From: DASVWH01 sp036389715
GTDB taxonomy: Bacteria > Acidobacteriota > Blastocatellia > Pyrinomonadales > Pyrinomonadaceae
Assembly (NCBI GenBank): GCA_036389715.1
Contig: DASVWH010000051.1
Span: 1-64,000, forward strand
Direction of reading: 5' to 3'
Length of the DNA stretch: 64,000 bases
In this document: one piece after another, positions 42,090 through 50,681 of the stretch
How positions within the stretch are numbered: the stretch's first letter is position 1
Layout: each line of letters begins with the position of its first letter
Notes under the pieces: model-generated
Told to the model about the DNA's origin: nothing
The model's input: only the letters and a program-made list of their open reading frames with translations
Database searches by the model: none
Program-made: the position numbers and the translations under genes

Positions 42090-43514
42090 ATGAACGCAAA
42101 AACTGCCATGAAGTATGCCTCGGATCAGGGGGCAAGATTCGTCTCGGTCCGTTTTACGGATTTGCCGGGCTCCTGGCATCACCTGACTTACCCGATTGAG
42201 CAGCTCTCGGAAGACTCCTTTGAAGACGGATTCGGCTTCGATGGCTCAAGCCTGCGCGGCTGGGCGGCGATCAATGAATCGGACATGCTGCTCATCCCGG
42301 ACCCCGGAAGGCTCTGGATGGACCCGTTCGCCGAAGAGCCGACGCTCTGCGTCATCGCCAACGTCGTTGACCCGATTACCAAGGAGGGTTATGCCTTCGA
42401 CCCGCGCTCGGTGGCGACGCGCGCCGAAAGCTATCTGAAGTTCACGGGGCTGGCCGACACGGCCTTCTTCGGGCCGGAAGCGGAGTTCTTCGTCTTCGAT
42501 GCGGTCAAGTTTCACAACAATCAGAACTCGGCCGGGTACACTGTGGATTCCGACGAGGGCCACTGGAACAGCGGGCGCGAGGCGGACGAGTTCAGCGGCT
42601 CGAACTTAGGGTATCGCATCCGCGCGAAGGAGGGCTACGTGCCCGTGCCGCCCGCGGACTCGCTGAGCGACCTGCGCTCGGAGATTTCCCTGACGCTCGG
42701 GCAGCTCGGCATCACGGTCGAGTGTCATCATCACGAGGTCGCCACGGCCGGGCAGTGCGAGATAGACTTTCGCTTCTCGACGCTTTTGGGCACGGCCGAT
42801 AACCTGCAACTCTTCAAATACGTCGTCCGCAACACGGCCTACATGTACGGCAAGGCCGCGACCTTCATGCCCAAGCCGCTCTACGGCGACAACGGCTCCG
42901 GGATGCACGTCCATCAATCGCTCTGGAAGGGCGAAAAGCCGCTCTTCGCGGGCGACGGCTACGCCGGGCTCTCCGAGATGGCGCGCTACTACATCGGCGG
43001 GCTCCTGCGGCACGCCGGGGCCATCGTCGCCTTCGCCGCGCCGACCACCAACAGCTACAAGCGGCTCGTTCCGGGCTTCGAGGCCCCTGTCAATCTGGCC
43101 TACTCGGCGCGCAATCGTTCGGCCGCGATTCGCATCCCGATGTTCTCGACCAACCCGAAGCAGAAGCGTTTGGAGTTTCGTCCGCCCGACCCGTCGTGTA
43201 ACGCCTACCTGGCCTTCTCGGCGATGCTGCTGGCCGGGCTCGACGGCATTCAGAACCGGATGGACCCGGGCGAGCCGCTCGACAAGGACATCTACGATCT
43301 CTCGCCCGAAGCCTTGAAGGACGTGCCCTCCCTGCCCGGCTCGCTCGACGAATCGCTCAAGGCCCTGGAAGCCGATCACGAGTTCCTGCTCAAGGGCGAC
43401 GTGTTCACGCCGCAACTGATCGAGCGCTGGATCAGCTACAAGCGCGAGAAGGAGATTCAGCCGCTGCGCATGCGCCCGCATCCCTTAGAGTTCAGCATGT
43501 ATTTCGACATCTGA
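42090..43514 (+). CDS. glnA: Type I glutamine synthetase
   Basis: A 474-aa enzyme forming glutamine from glutamate, ammonia and ATP. It shows RFTDLPGSWHHLTYP near 21, GFGFDGSSLRGW near 47, FFGPEAEFFVFD near 126, NGSGMHVHQSLW near 268 and NRSAAIRIPMFS near 342. Tyr402 in KDIYDLSPEALKDVP aligns with the adenylylated Tyr397 of enteric GS, so this is the GSI-β type controlled by covalent modification. The gene for the modifying enzyme GlnE is directly downstream. AGGAG lies 6 nt before the ATG and a consensus promoter is 140 bp upstream. Confidence 0.96.
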   Translation: MNAKTAMKYASDQGARFVSVRFTDLPGSWHHLTYPIEQLSEDSFEDGFGFDGSSLRGWAAINESDMLLIPDPGRLWMDPFAEEPTLCVIANVVDPITKEGYAFDPRSVATRAESYLKFTGLADTAFFGPEAEFFVFDAVKFHNNQNSAGYTVDSDEGHWNSGREADEFSGSNLGYRIRAKEGYVPVPPADSLSDLRSEISLTLGQLGITVECHHHEVATAGQCEIDFRFSTLLGTADNLQLFKYVVRNTAYMYGKAATFMPKPLYGDNGSGMHVHQSLWKGEKPLFAGDGYAGLSEMARYYIGGLLRHAGAIVAFAAPTTNSYKRLVPGFEAPVNLAYSARNRSAAIRIPMFSTNPKQKRLEFRPPDPSCNAYLAFSAMLLAGLDGIQNRMDPGEPLDKDIYDLSPEALKDVPSLPGSLDESLKALEADHEFLLKGDVFTPQLIERWISYKREKEIQPLRMRPHPLEFSMYFDI

Positions 43515-43523
43515 GCCGGAGGC

Positions 43524-43649
43524 GAAAGGGAGAGCGCGAGGGGTAAAAGGGAAGAAGGAAGAGGGAGAGGAGGGAAGGGAAGACGCCCGGAGCGCAGGGC
43601 TGCTTGCTTTTCCCGCCTTCCCTTTTTCTCCTTTTACCCTTTCTCTTTA
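43524..43649 (+). repeat. Purine/pyrimidine inverted repeat between glnA and glnE
   Basis: A G/A-only tract (43524-43583, with ggggtaaaaggga) faces a C/T-rich tract (43606-43649, with tccttttaccct); they form an imperfect long hairpin. Similar to the elements near 28.9, 50.6 and 55.6 kb. Confidence 0.65.
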
Positions 43650-43671
43650 AACCGTCAGGACGACCGGCAGC

Positions 43672-46659
43672 TTGCCAGTTTTGGACGAAAAAATCGAATC
43701 GCTGCTCCGCGACCTGCCCGATGCCGAGGGCGCGCGCCTCTTTTTCGAGCGCCTGGCGGAAGAGCACCCGCGCGCCGTCAAAACGCTGGCGCGAGAGCCG
43801 GGGCTGCTCTCGGACGCGCTGGCGCTCGGGGCCTGGAGCCCGCTGCTCGGGACGACGCTCGTCCAGCACCCGGACTACCTGGCGTGGCTCGGGCGCGAGC
43901 GGGCGCACACGCGCGTCAAAAGCCGCGAGGAGCTGAACGAATCGCTGGCGCGTTTCGGCCTCACCAATTCTCAATTGGAGGCGCAGGTCCTGCTCGCGCG
44001 CTTTCGCCGCCGCGAGCTGCTGCGCATCTACCTGCACGACATCCGCGATGTCAGCACGCTCGTCGAGATTACGGAAGAACTCTCGAACCTGGCCGACGCG
44101 ATTCTCGAATACGCGCTCAACCTCGCGCGCCACGACCTGGACAATCGCTACGGCTCGCCGCAGTGTGTGGACGAGCGCGGGCGAACGGCGACGGCCAGCT
44201 TCTGCGTCGTCGCGCTCGGCAAGCTCGGCTCTTACGAACTCAACTACGCCTCCGACATCGACCTCATTTTTCTTTACTCGGACGACGGCGCGACCTCCGG
44301 CAAGGGCGCACGCGGCGAGACCAGCAATCGTGAGTATTTCAACCGGCTGGCCGAAACGGTCTCGCGCATCGTCGGGCGTCAGGCGGGCGAGGGGGCGGCC
44401 TACCGCGTGGACTTGCGCCTGCGGCCGCACGGGCGCGACGGCGCGCTGGCCACCTCCGTTGACGAGGCCGTGCGTTACTACTGCGAGAAGGCGCAGGCCT
44501 GGGAATTGCAGGCGCTGATTCGCTCGCGCGCTGCCGCCGGGGCGACGGCGCTCTACGCTCGCTTCGCCGAGCGCGTGCGCCACCGCGTTTACGCTCCTGA
44601 GCAGACGGTCGGGCACTCGCTCGCCAACGTGCGCCTCGCCAAGCAGAAGATTGATCGTCATCACGCGCACGACGCGCCGGGCTTTAACGTCAAGCTCGGT
44701 CGCGGCGGCATTCGCGAGATAGAGTTTATCGCGCAGGCGCTGCAACTGGCCTTCGGCGGGCGCGACCCCTGGCTGCGCGCGCCGCACACGCTCATCAGCC
44801 TCGGCCGTCTCGCCGACCGGCAGTTGATCTCCGAGCGCGAGCGGACGCAGCTTTCCGCGGCCTACGTCTTCCTGCGCAAGCTCGAACATCGTTTGCAGAT
44901 GGAGCACGGGCTGCAAACCCACTCAGTGCCGGAAGAGCCGTCGCGCCGCCTGACGGTCGCGCGGCGGATGGGCTTCAAGGGAGACGGCGCGCTCGCCGAC
45001 TTCGAGCGTGCTCTGGAGGCGCAGACCGAAGGGGTGCGCGCCGCGTATGACCGCATCTTCGGCGAGGTCTTTGAAGGCGGGGAAGCGATTGAGACGGCGG
45101 CAGACGATTCCAGCCCGCTCGCGCCGGAGCCCCTGCACGCTCCTTCCGCAGCGCAGACGGGCGCGGACGCAGAGACACAACGCGGCTCGGAAACGTCCGT
45201 CGCACTCGCCGCGGCGGCCGTCTTCGCAGCGCATCTCGCGGGAGAAGCTGCGAGCCCGCAAGAGCCTGAGCGCGGCGCGGGCCAGGCGAGCGTCGAGGCT
45301 GTCTCACGGCTGCTGGTCGGCGCGGCGGGCGAGTCGCTTAACTCGCGCCGGGCGTTGATGCTGGCGTCGCGCGTCGCTTCCTCGCTCGATAAAGCGACGA
45401 CCGCCATCAGCTTCACGAAAGCGAATCTCCGCGCGCTGGTCCATTTATGCGGCGAATCGGAATTCTTCGGCGAGATGATCGCCGGTAATCCCTCGTTGAT
45501 TCTGGCGCTGCCGCTGGAAGAGGCGAAGGCTCCGGCGCGTGACTACCGCTCGATTCTCAAAGGGGCCGTCGAAGGCGAGAACAGCTACAGGGCCGAGATG
45601 CGCGCCGTGCGCCGTGCCTGGGCCGGGCTGCTGGTCGAGACCGGGGCGCTCGATGCCGCGGGCGCGATTTCGATGCGCGAAGCCAATCGCCGCCAGACGG
45701 AACTGGCCGCCGCGAGCCTCGACGCCGGATGCCTCATCGCGCGACGCGAGCTGGCGCGCCGCTACGGCGAGACCGATGCGCCGTGCGCGCACCTGGCCAT
45801 GCTGGGGCTCGGCAGGCTCGGCGGCGGCGGGATGGATTACGGCTCCGACCTGGACGTGGTGCTCGTCTACGACGACGCAGCGCCCTCGCCCGTCCCCACG
45901 CTCGAACGGGCCGAAGCCTACGCGCGCTTCACGGAGCTGCTCGTCGCCGCGCTCTCGGGCATGACGCGCGAGGGCCACCTCTACCGCGTGGATTTGCGGC
46001 TGCGGCCCGACGGCAGAAACGGCGCGGCATGTTCCGGCGCGGGCGCGTTCACGGACTATCTCAGGACGCGCGCGGTGGCCTGGGAATGGCTGGCCTACGT
46101 CAAGCTGCGCGCGGCGGCCGGAGACCTCGAACTGGGCGCGAGAGTTGAAGGGCAGGCGCGCGCCATCATTCACCGCGCCGCGCGGGAATCCGACCCGGAG
46201 GCGCTGCGCAATGAGACGCGGAGGGTCCGCGAGCGGCTCGAACATGAAAGGGCCGGGCGGCGCGGTAAAGTGACGGACATCAAGTACGGCGCGGGCGGGA
46301 TGCTCGACGTTTATTTCGCGACGCGATACCTGCAACTGCTTCACGACGTGCGGGACGAAGGCGCCGATCGCTCGACGCCGACCATGCTGGCGAGATTGCA
46401 TGACGCAGGGGCGCTCGCCGCGCAAGACTACGCGGCCATGAATGACGGCTATGCTACTTTGCGGCGGCTGGACCATCACCTGCGCCTGATCGTCGGGCGC
46501 TCGACGCGCCTGCCCGCGGCCGACCACCCGTCGCTGCGCGACATCGCACGCAAGCTCGGCTACGCCTCGGCCAACGCGCTGGTCGCAGCCCTGGCCGTCG
46601 AGATGCAGAGCACGCGCGCGGCTTACGACCGCATCACTCTCAAGAGCAGCCGTCGATGA
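43672..46659 (+). CDS. glnE: Bifunctional glutamine synthetase adenylyltransferase/deadenylase
   Basis: A 995-aa two-headed nucleotidyltransferase that removes AMP from, and adds AMP to, the GS tyrosine in response to nitrogen status. The N-terminal active site is ALGKLGSYELNYASDIDLIF near 181-200; the C-terminal one is GLGRLGGGGMDYGSDLDVVL near 710-730. Each has the G-S/A-D-x-D metal-binding pair. The halves are joined by an unusually long Ala/Glu/Pro-rich linker (~465-550). No ATG lies near the start: the TTG at 43672 has AGGA 11 nt upstream and an in-frame stop is 24 bases before it. It follows glnA by 157 nt. Confidence 0.93.
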   Translation: MPVLDEKIESLLRDLPDAEGARLFFERLAEEHPRAVKTLAREPGLLSDALALGAWSPLLGTTLVQHPDYLAWLGRERAHTRVKSREELNESLARFGLTNSQLEAQVLLARFRRRELLRIYLHDIRDVSTLVEITEELSNLADAILEYALNLARHDLDNRYGSPQCVDERGRTATASFCVVALGKLGSYELNYASDIDLIFLYSDDGATSGKGARGETSNREYFNRLAETVSRIVGRQAGEGAAYRVDLRLRPHGRDGALATSVDEAVRYYCEKAQAWELQALIRSRAAAGATALYARFAERVRHRVYAPEQTVGHSLANVRLAKQKIDRHHAHDAPGFNVKLGRGGIREIEFIAQALQLAFGGRDPWLRAPHTLISLGRLADRQLISERERTQLSAAYVFLRKLEHRLQMEHGLQTHSVPEEPSRRLTVARRMGFKGDGALADFERALEAQTEGVRAAYDRIFGEVFEGGEAIETAADDSSPLAPEPLHAPSAAQTGADAETQRGSETSVALAAAAVFAAHLAGEAASPQEPERGAGQASVEAVSRLLVGAAGESLNSRRALMLASRVASSLDKATTAISFTKANLRALVHLCGESEFFGEMIAGNPSLILALPLEEAKAPARDYRSILKGAVEGENSYRAEMRAVRRAWAGLLVETGALDAAGAISMREANRRQTELAAASLDAGCLIARRELARRYGETDAPCAHLAMLGLGRLGGGGMDYGSDLDVVLVYDDAAPSPVPTLERAEAYARFTELLVAALSGMTREGHLYRVDLRLRPDGRNGAACSGAGAFTDYLRTRAVAWEWLAYVKLRAAAGDLELGARVEGQARAIIHRAARESDPEALRNETRRVRERLEHERAGRRGKVTDIKYGAGGMLDVYFATRYLQLLHDVRDEGADRSTPTMLARLHDAGALAAQDYAAMNDGYATLRRLDHHLRLIVGRSTRLPAADHPSLRDIARKLGYASANALVAALAVEMQSTRAAYDRITLKSSRR

Positions 46660-46680
46660 CGTGCCGCGGCGAGGGCGCTG

Positions 46681-46722
46681 GCCGAGAGGACGCTGCCGGA
46701 CACTTCATTGCATCCTCTCGGC
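46681..46722 (+). terminator. Hairpin downstream of glnE
   Basis: Perfect 10-bp stem gccgagagga (46681-46690) with 46713-46722 and a 22-nt loop. A TTTTT run occurs 20 nt further, so the terminator is imperfect. Confidence 0.5.
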
Positions 46723-46748
46723 ACCTACTCTCCAGATGCCGGTTTTTA

Positions 46749-46777
46749 TTGACTTCTGACCATAACAGGCTTATCTT
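46749..46777 (+). promoter_or_regulatory. Sigma70-type promoter upstream of the 86-aa gene
   Basis: TTGACT at 46749-46754 and TATCTT at 46772-46777 with a 17-bp spacer. Predicted leader about 205 nt. Confidence 0.5.
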
Positions 46778-46988
46778 GTCGCCGTTTTTATCTCTGGCTG
46801 ATCTGTTCTGATGAGCGCCTAAACCCTCGCGGGCCTCACGCAACCAACCGTTCGAGCCTGCACCAGTTTCCGTCTGACCGCGGCGGCGCGGCGGCGGATT
46901 TCTCCTTAGTGCCATTCGCTCGCTCCTACTGTTAGGAGGACCGCGCGTTGACCTCAATCTTCATTCCAAACTACGCGGAGGCTAAACC

Positions 46989-47249
46989 ATGCAGACTATC
47001 ATGTACAACGATCACAAGATTCAGATTCAATTGGGCGTCACGGGAAGGGAAGTCATCTACTACGACGACAGTAAGGTCTCCGTGCGCTGGACGGTCGGGG
47101 GAGGCCGTCATACTTTTAACGTCACGGAGGATGGCGAAAGCGTCGTCTACGAAGTGGAAATCACGCCCCAGCTCAAATTCTCGATAGTGCCTCTCCAGCC
47201 TGCCATCACCGTGCGCCGCGCAGGCAAGATTATCTACACGGACCGTTAG
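46989..47249 (+). CDS. Small β-rich protein of unknown function
   Basis: An 86-aa soluble protein with no signal peptide. It is built of short alternating strands (HKIQIQLGVTGREVIYYDD, KVSVRWTVGGGRHTFNV, ESVVYEVEITPQLKFSIV), probably a β-barrel or sandwich. No family is recognised. GGAG sits 8 nt before the ATG (gcggaggctaaaccATG). It stands alone after a promoter and a long untranslated leader, which suggests post-transcriptional control. Confidence 0.7.
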   Translation: MQTIMYNDHKIQIQLGVTGREVIYYDDSKVSVRWTVGGGRHTFNVTEDGESVVYEVEITPQLKFSIVPLQPAITVRRAGKIIYTDR

Positions 47250-47321
47250 CCTGAAGATGGATGTTTGATTTGCGGGAAAGCAATTCGCCGGGTCACCTGT
47301 CGCAGCAATGGCCGTGAGCCG

Positions 47322-47528
47322 TCATGCGTCGTGGCGGCGGCTCACCGTCAATTCGTGCCAGCAGTGCGTGCACCACCTGTGCGTGGCGGCGCGCTCTTGC
47401 GGGGTGTAAAGAGCGGAGCCGTGCAGGCGACGCACGACCTCGCGCTCTTCGTCGTCGAGTTCGAGCCAGCCGCGCAAGCGGCCCTGACCGCAGCGCGGGC
47501 ATCTCTCCTGGCCTGTCGCATTCGTCAT
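47322..47528 (-). CDS. Small zinc-ribbon protein
   Basis: A 68-aa protein with two Cys pairs, CPRCGQG near 10 and WCTHCWHE near 53, spaced as in a zinc ribbon, joined by an acidic helix (ELDDEEREVVRRLHGS). Function unknown; such proteins are often RNA- or protein-binding. The start at 47528 is preferred to the GTG at 47537 because TATAGT lies exactly 7 nt upstream of it, matching the leaderless pattern seen elsewhere in the window. It is divergent from the metallopeptidase gene. Confidence 0.68.
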   Translation of the reverse strand: MTNATGQERCPRCGQGRLRGWLELDDEEREVVRRLHGSALYTPQERAATHRWCTHCWHELTVSRRHDA

Positions 47529-47535
47529 CGGCCGC

Positions 47536-47544
47536 ACTATAGCA
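47536..47544 (-). promoter_or_regulatory. Extended -10 promoter giving a leaderless zinc-ribbon mRNA
   Basis: On the minus strand TGC plus TATAGT (47541-47536) ends 7 nt before the ATG at 47528. No ribosome-binding site is present. Confidence 0.5.
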
Positions 47545-47640
47545 TGCGTGTGCCGCTCACTGCTTTGAGAAACAGCCCCGGCGCGGTAACATCGCGCTCG
47601 TCTCTACCTTATCCGAAAACCGAAAGCCCGCTTGAATAGT

Positions 47641-50544
47641 ATGTCAACTCGACGCAGATTCGCCGCGCTCGTCTCTCTTCTGCTCCTCCTTGTTTCAACC
47701 ATTAACGCCCAGCGCAGTGAGGCGCGCTTCGATTTCTACACGCGCGGGCCCTACCGCGAAACAGTCCCGCGCCCGCAGAGCGTGCTGCGCTTCGATGTCG
47801 GCGACTTTCACACCAACTACGCGATGATGGAGCGCGTGATAGAGAGAATCGCCCAGGCCGCCCCGGAGCGCGTGCGCGTCCTGGACATCGGCGAGACCAA
47901 CGAGCACCGGATGATGCACCTGGTCGCCATCAGCTCGCCGGAAAACATCGGCCGCCTGGACCAGATCAAGGGCAACCTCGCGCGTCTCTCGGACCCGCGC
48001 AACACGACTGCGGCCGAAGCAGAGCGGATTATCGCTTCGACGCCGCTCGTCGCCTGGATGGCCTACACGATTCACGGCAACGAGTCTGCCTCGTTCGAGG
48101 CGATGATGCAGGTCGTCTATCAACTGGCGGCGTCCAACGAGCCAGCGACCCTGGAGATTCTGAAGAACTGCGTCGTGCTGGTCAACGTCTGCGAGAACCC
48201 GGACGGGCACGAGCGTTTCGTCTCCTGGTACAACTCGAACGCCGTCGGCAACCCCGAACCCCTGGCCAGCGAACACCGCGAGCCCTGGTCGGTCTACGGC
48301 CGCCTCAATCACTTTCGCTTCGATCTCAACCGCGACAACATCGCCTCGACACAGATCGAGACGCATCACATGCAGCGCGCTTATCTCGAATGGAATCCGC
48401 AGGTTCTGGTGGACCATCACGGGCAGCCCGCGCAGTTCTTCTTTCCTCCGGCGGCGCTGCCCGTCAATCCGAATCTTCCGCAGGAAGCGACGGCGCGCTG
48501 GCTGGCCATGTTCGGCCGCGCCAATGCAGAGCAGTTCGACGCGCGCAACTGGGATTTCTTCGTCCGCGACGTTTTCGACCTCTTCTACCCGGGCTACTGG
48601 GATTCCTGGCCGAGCTTGAACGGCGCAATCGGGATGACGTATGAGACGGACGGCGGCGGCTTCAAGGGCCTGAGGTGGAAGCGCGAGGACGAAACGATTG
48701 TCACGCTGCGCTCGGCCATCGCCAAGCACTACGTCGCCTCCCTGACGACGCTCGACACGGCGGCGCGCAACCGCGAAGCCAGGCTTCGTGACTATTACGA
48801 CTTCAAGCGGAGCGGGATGGAGGAGGCGCAGAGAGAAAGGATGAAGCGCATCGTGCTCGTGCCGGGCAGAGACCCCGGCAATGCCGCGGAGCTGGTTCAG
48901 GTGCTGCTTCGCGCAGGCATCGAGGTCGGCGTGGCGCGCGCTCCCTTTCGCTCGCAGAGCGCGCACGCTTATCTCGCAGCCGGTGCGACGGGCGCGGCCC
49001 GCGAATTTCCGGTCGGCTCTTACATAGTTGATCTCGCGCAGCCGCAGAAGCGTTTGGCCAAGGCCCTGCTTGAGCCGACGACGGATCAGGATGCGGCGTT
49101 CGTCCGCGAACAGTTGGCGCGCTTTGCCCGCAACGAGAGGCGCGGGCGCGGCGCTTCAAAAGAGGAGTACGGCTTTTATGACATCACGGCCTGGTCGCTT
49201 CCGCTGGCGTTCGGCGTCGAATCCTACTGGACGGAGGATGCGGCCGGGGTGCAGCGCGGGACGCTCGGCCTCTCCGACGCGGGAGCGGCAAAGGGAGGCA
49301 TCAACGGCGGGCGGGCCGCCGTTGCCTACATCATTCCTTACGATAACAATCAAGCGCCCGCGCTCGCCTATCGCTTGCAGCGCGAGGGCTTCCGTTTGGG
49401 CGCGGCGACCCGAACCCTGAGCGCGGGCGGGCGCGAGTGGCCGCGCGGCACGCTGGTCGTGCGCGTCTCGCGTAACCCGGAAACGCTGCACGAAGCGATG
49501 GCGCGTCTCTCTTCGGAGACGGGCGCTGTCGTCTGGCCCGTCAATTCAGGCTTTCACGAAACGGGCGAGACGGGCATCGGCTCGGAGAACGTCGTCACGC
49601 TCAAGCCGCCGCGCATCATCATGATCGCAGATGATCCGGTGGACCAGACGAGCTACGGCGCGCTCTGGTGGATGTTCGACCGCTACGGCGTTGACTTTAC
49701 GCCGATGACGATTGCCAACATCAGGCGCGCCGAGCTTGACCGCTATAACGTCATCATCATGCCGGACGGCTCGCCCGACCGCTACTTCGCGGCCTTCGGT
49801 AAGAGCGGCATCGAGACGCTGCGCGGCTGGACGCAGCGCGGCGGGACGCTCGTCTGCATCAAGGGTGCGGCCGTCTTCGCCGCGCTCAAGGATGTCAACC
49901 TGACTTCATCGCGCCTCGTCGGCTCGGACGAAGACGAGCAGAAGGACCAGGGCGCTGGCGAAGCCGCCGAGACGGAGCAGGCTCCCGCGCCGTCTTCACC
50001 AGTGCAGGCGGCCGCGGCCGAGCGGACACAGGCAGGGGTTTCCGACTCGTCAAGCAAGGGCAGGCGTGGCGGGCAGACCGCGACCGAGGAGCGCCGCACG
50101 GAGGCAGACCAGACGGAGAAGTTGGAGGGCGCAGCGCCCGCCCTGCCGCCGATTGCCTCGCCTTCGGCGCGTCCGGGCAGAGTGCCGGAGGCCGTCCCCG
50201 GCGCTGTCATGCGCGCAACCATTGACCGCACGACCTACCTGACCTTCGGTTACGAAGAGGCGACGCTGCCGGTGCTCGTCAACTCCGGCTACTTCTTCCG
50301 CCCCTCGAAGGAGGGGACGAACGCCGTTATCTTCTCGCCGGATGCCACGCGGCCGCTGCGCATCTCCGGCTTCACCTGGCCGAACAATACGGAGCGATTG
50401 CTGCGCGGCACGGCCTACGTCATGGAAGAACCGCTCGGGCGCGGGCACACTGTCCTCTACGCCGAAGAGCCGAACTTTCGCGGCATCTGGCGCACGACCA
50501 CACGGCTCTTCTTCAACTCGATTCTGTTTACTTCGTCGTTTTGA
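47641..50544 (+). CDS. Secreted M14-family zinc carboxypeptidase with extra C-terminal domain
   Basis: A 967-aa exported protein with signal peptide MSTRRRFAALVSLLLLLVST and cleavage at INA-Q. The M14 domain shows the zinc ligands in TIHGNES (His and Glu, ~142), the substrate Arg in FDLNRD (~221), the third ligand in LVDHHGQ (~257) and the catalytic Glu in MTYETDGGG (~333). Residues ~655-760 (IIMIADDPVD, YNVIIMPDGSPDR) resemble a class I glutamine-amidotransferase/flavodoxin-like domain, followed by an acidic low-complexity insert (~762-860) and a β domain. ATG at 47641 is preferred to a TTG three codons earlier. Exported peptidase; its target is unknown. Confidence 0.88.
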   Translation: MSTRRRFAALVSLLLLLVSTINAQRSEARFDFYTRGPYRETVPRPQSVLRFDVGDFHTNYAMMERVIERIAQAAPERVRVLDIGETNEHRMMHLVAISSPENIGRLDQIKGNLARLSDPRNTTAAEAERIIASTPLVAWMAYTIHGNESASFEAMMQVVYQLAASNEPATLEILKNCVVLVNVCENPDGHERFVSWYNSNAVGNPEPLASEHREPWSVYGRLNHFRFDLNRDNIASTQIETHHMQRAYLEWNPQVLVDHHGQPAQFFFPPAALPVNPNLPQEATARWLAMFGRANAEQFDARNWDFFVRDVFDLFYPGYWDSWPSLNGAIGMTYETDGGGFKGLRWKREDETIVTLRSAIAKHYVASLTTLDTAARNREARLRDYYDFKRSGMEEAQRERMKRIVLVPGRDPGNAAELVQVLLRAGIEVGVARAPFRSQSAHAYLAAGATGAAREFPVGSYIVDLAQPQKRLAKALLEPTTDQDAAFVREQLARFARNERRGRGASKEEYGFYDITAWSLPLAFGVESYWTEDAAGVQRGTLGLSDAGAAKGGINGGRAAVAYIIPYDNNQAPALAYRLQREGFRLGAATRTLSAGGREWPRGTLVVRVSRNPETLHEAMARLSSETGAVVWPVNSGFHETGETGIGSENVVTLKPPRIIMIADDPVDQTSYGALWWMFDRYGVDFTPMTIANIRRAELDRYNVIIMPDGSPDRYFAAFGKSGIETLRGWTQRGGTLVCIKGAAVFAALKDVNLTSSRLVGSDEDEQKDQGAGEAAETEQAPAPSSPVQAAAAERTQAGVSDSSSKGRRGGQTATEERRTEADQTEKLEGAAPALPPIASPSARPGRVPEAVPGAVMRATIDRTTYLTFGYEEATLPVLVNSGYFFRPSKEGTNAVIFSPDATRPLRISGFTWPNNTERLLRGTAYVMEEPLGRGHTVLYAEEPNFRGIWRTTTRLFFNSILFTSSF

Positions 50545-50558
50545 GAATGCGCCTCGGG

Positions 50559-50650
50559 AAGCCCTGAAGGTCGAGAGGGGAAGAGGAAAGGGCGAAGGGA
50601 AACTATCCTTCCAGCCGTTCTCCTCTTCCCCTCTCAGCTCTCCGGGCTTT
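50559..50650 (+). repeat. Purine/pyrimidine inverted repeat between convergent genes
   Basis: Arms 50559-50587 and 50621-50650, including a perfect 15-bp core gagaggggaagagga with its complement. It separates the M14 peptidase and the WG-repeat gene and can act as a bidirectional terminator. Confidence 0.75.
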
Positions 50651-50681
50651 CCGCGCTGTGCCTGAAGGGCCGCGCCCTTTT

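Larger units (their letters stand above)
46660..46988. other. Intergenic region: terminator, promoter and long leader
   Basis: A 329-bp spacer containing a hairpin after glnE (46681-46722), a promoter (46749-46777) and a ~205-nt leader of the next small gene. A minus-strand open frame here shows no coding character. Confidence 0.5.

Noticed and set aside
46640..46957. Minus-strand 105-codon frame in the glnE downstream spacer
   Set aside because: Composition is unlike a protein and it runs through the hairpin and promoter read on the plus strand.
46948..47187. TTG-started plus-strand frame with a good Shine-Dalgarno overlapping the 86-aa gene
   Set aside because: Although AGGAGG precedes it, the product has no fold character and overlaps the 86-aa frame, which has its own Shine-Dalgarno.
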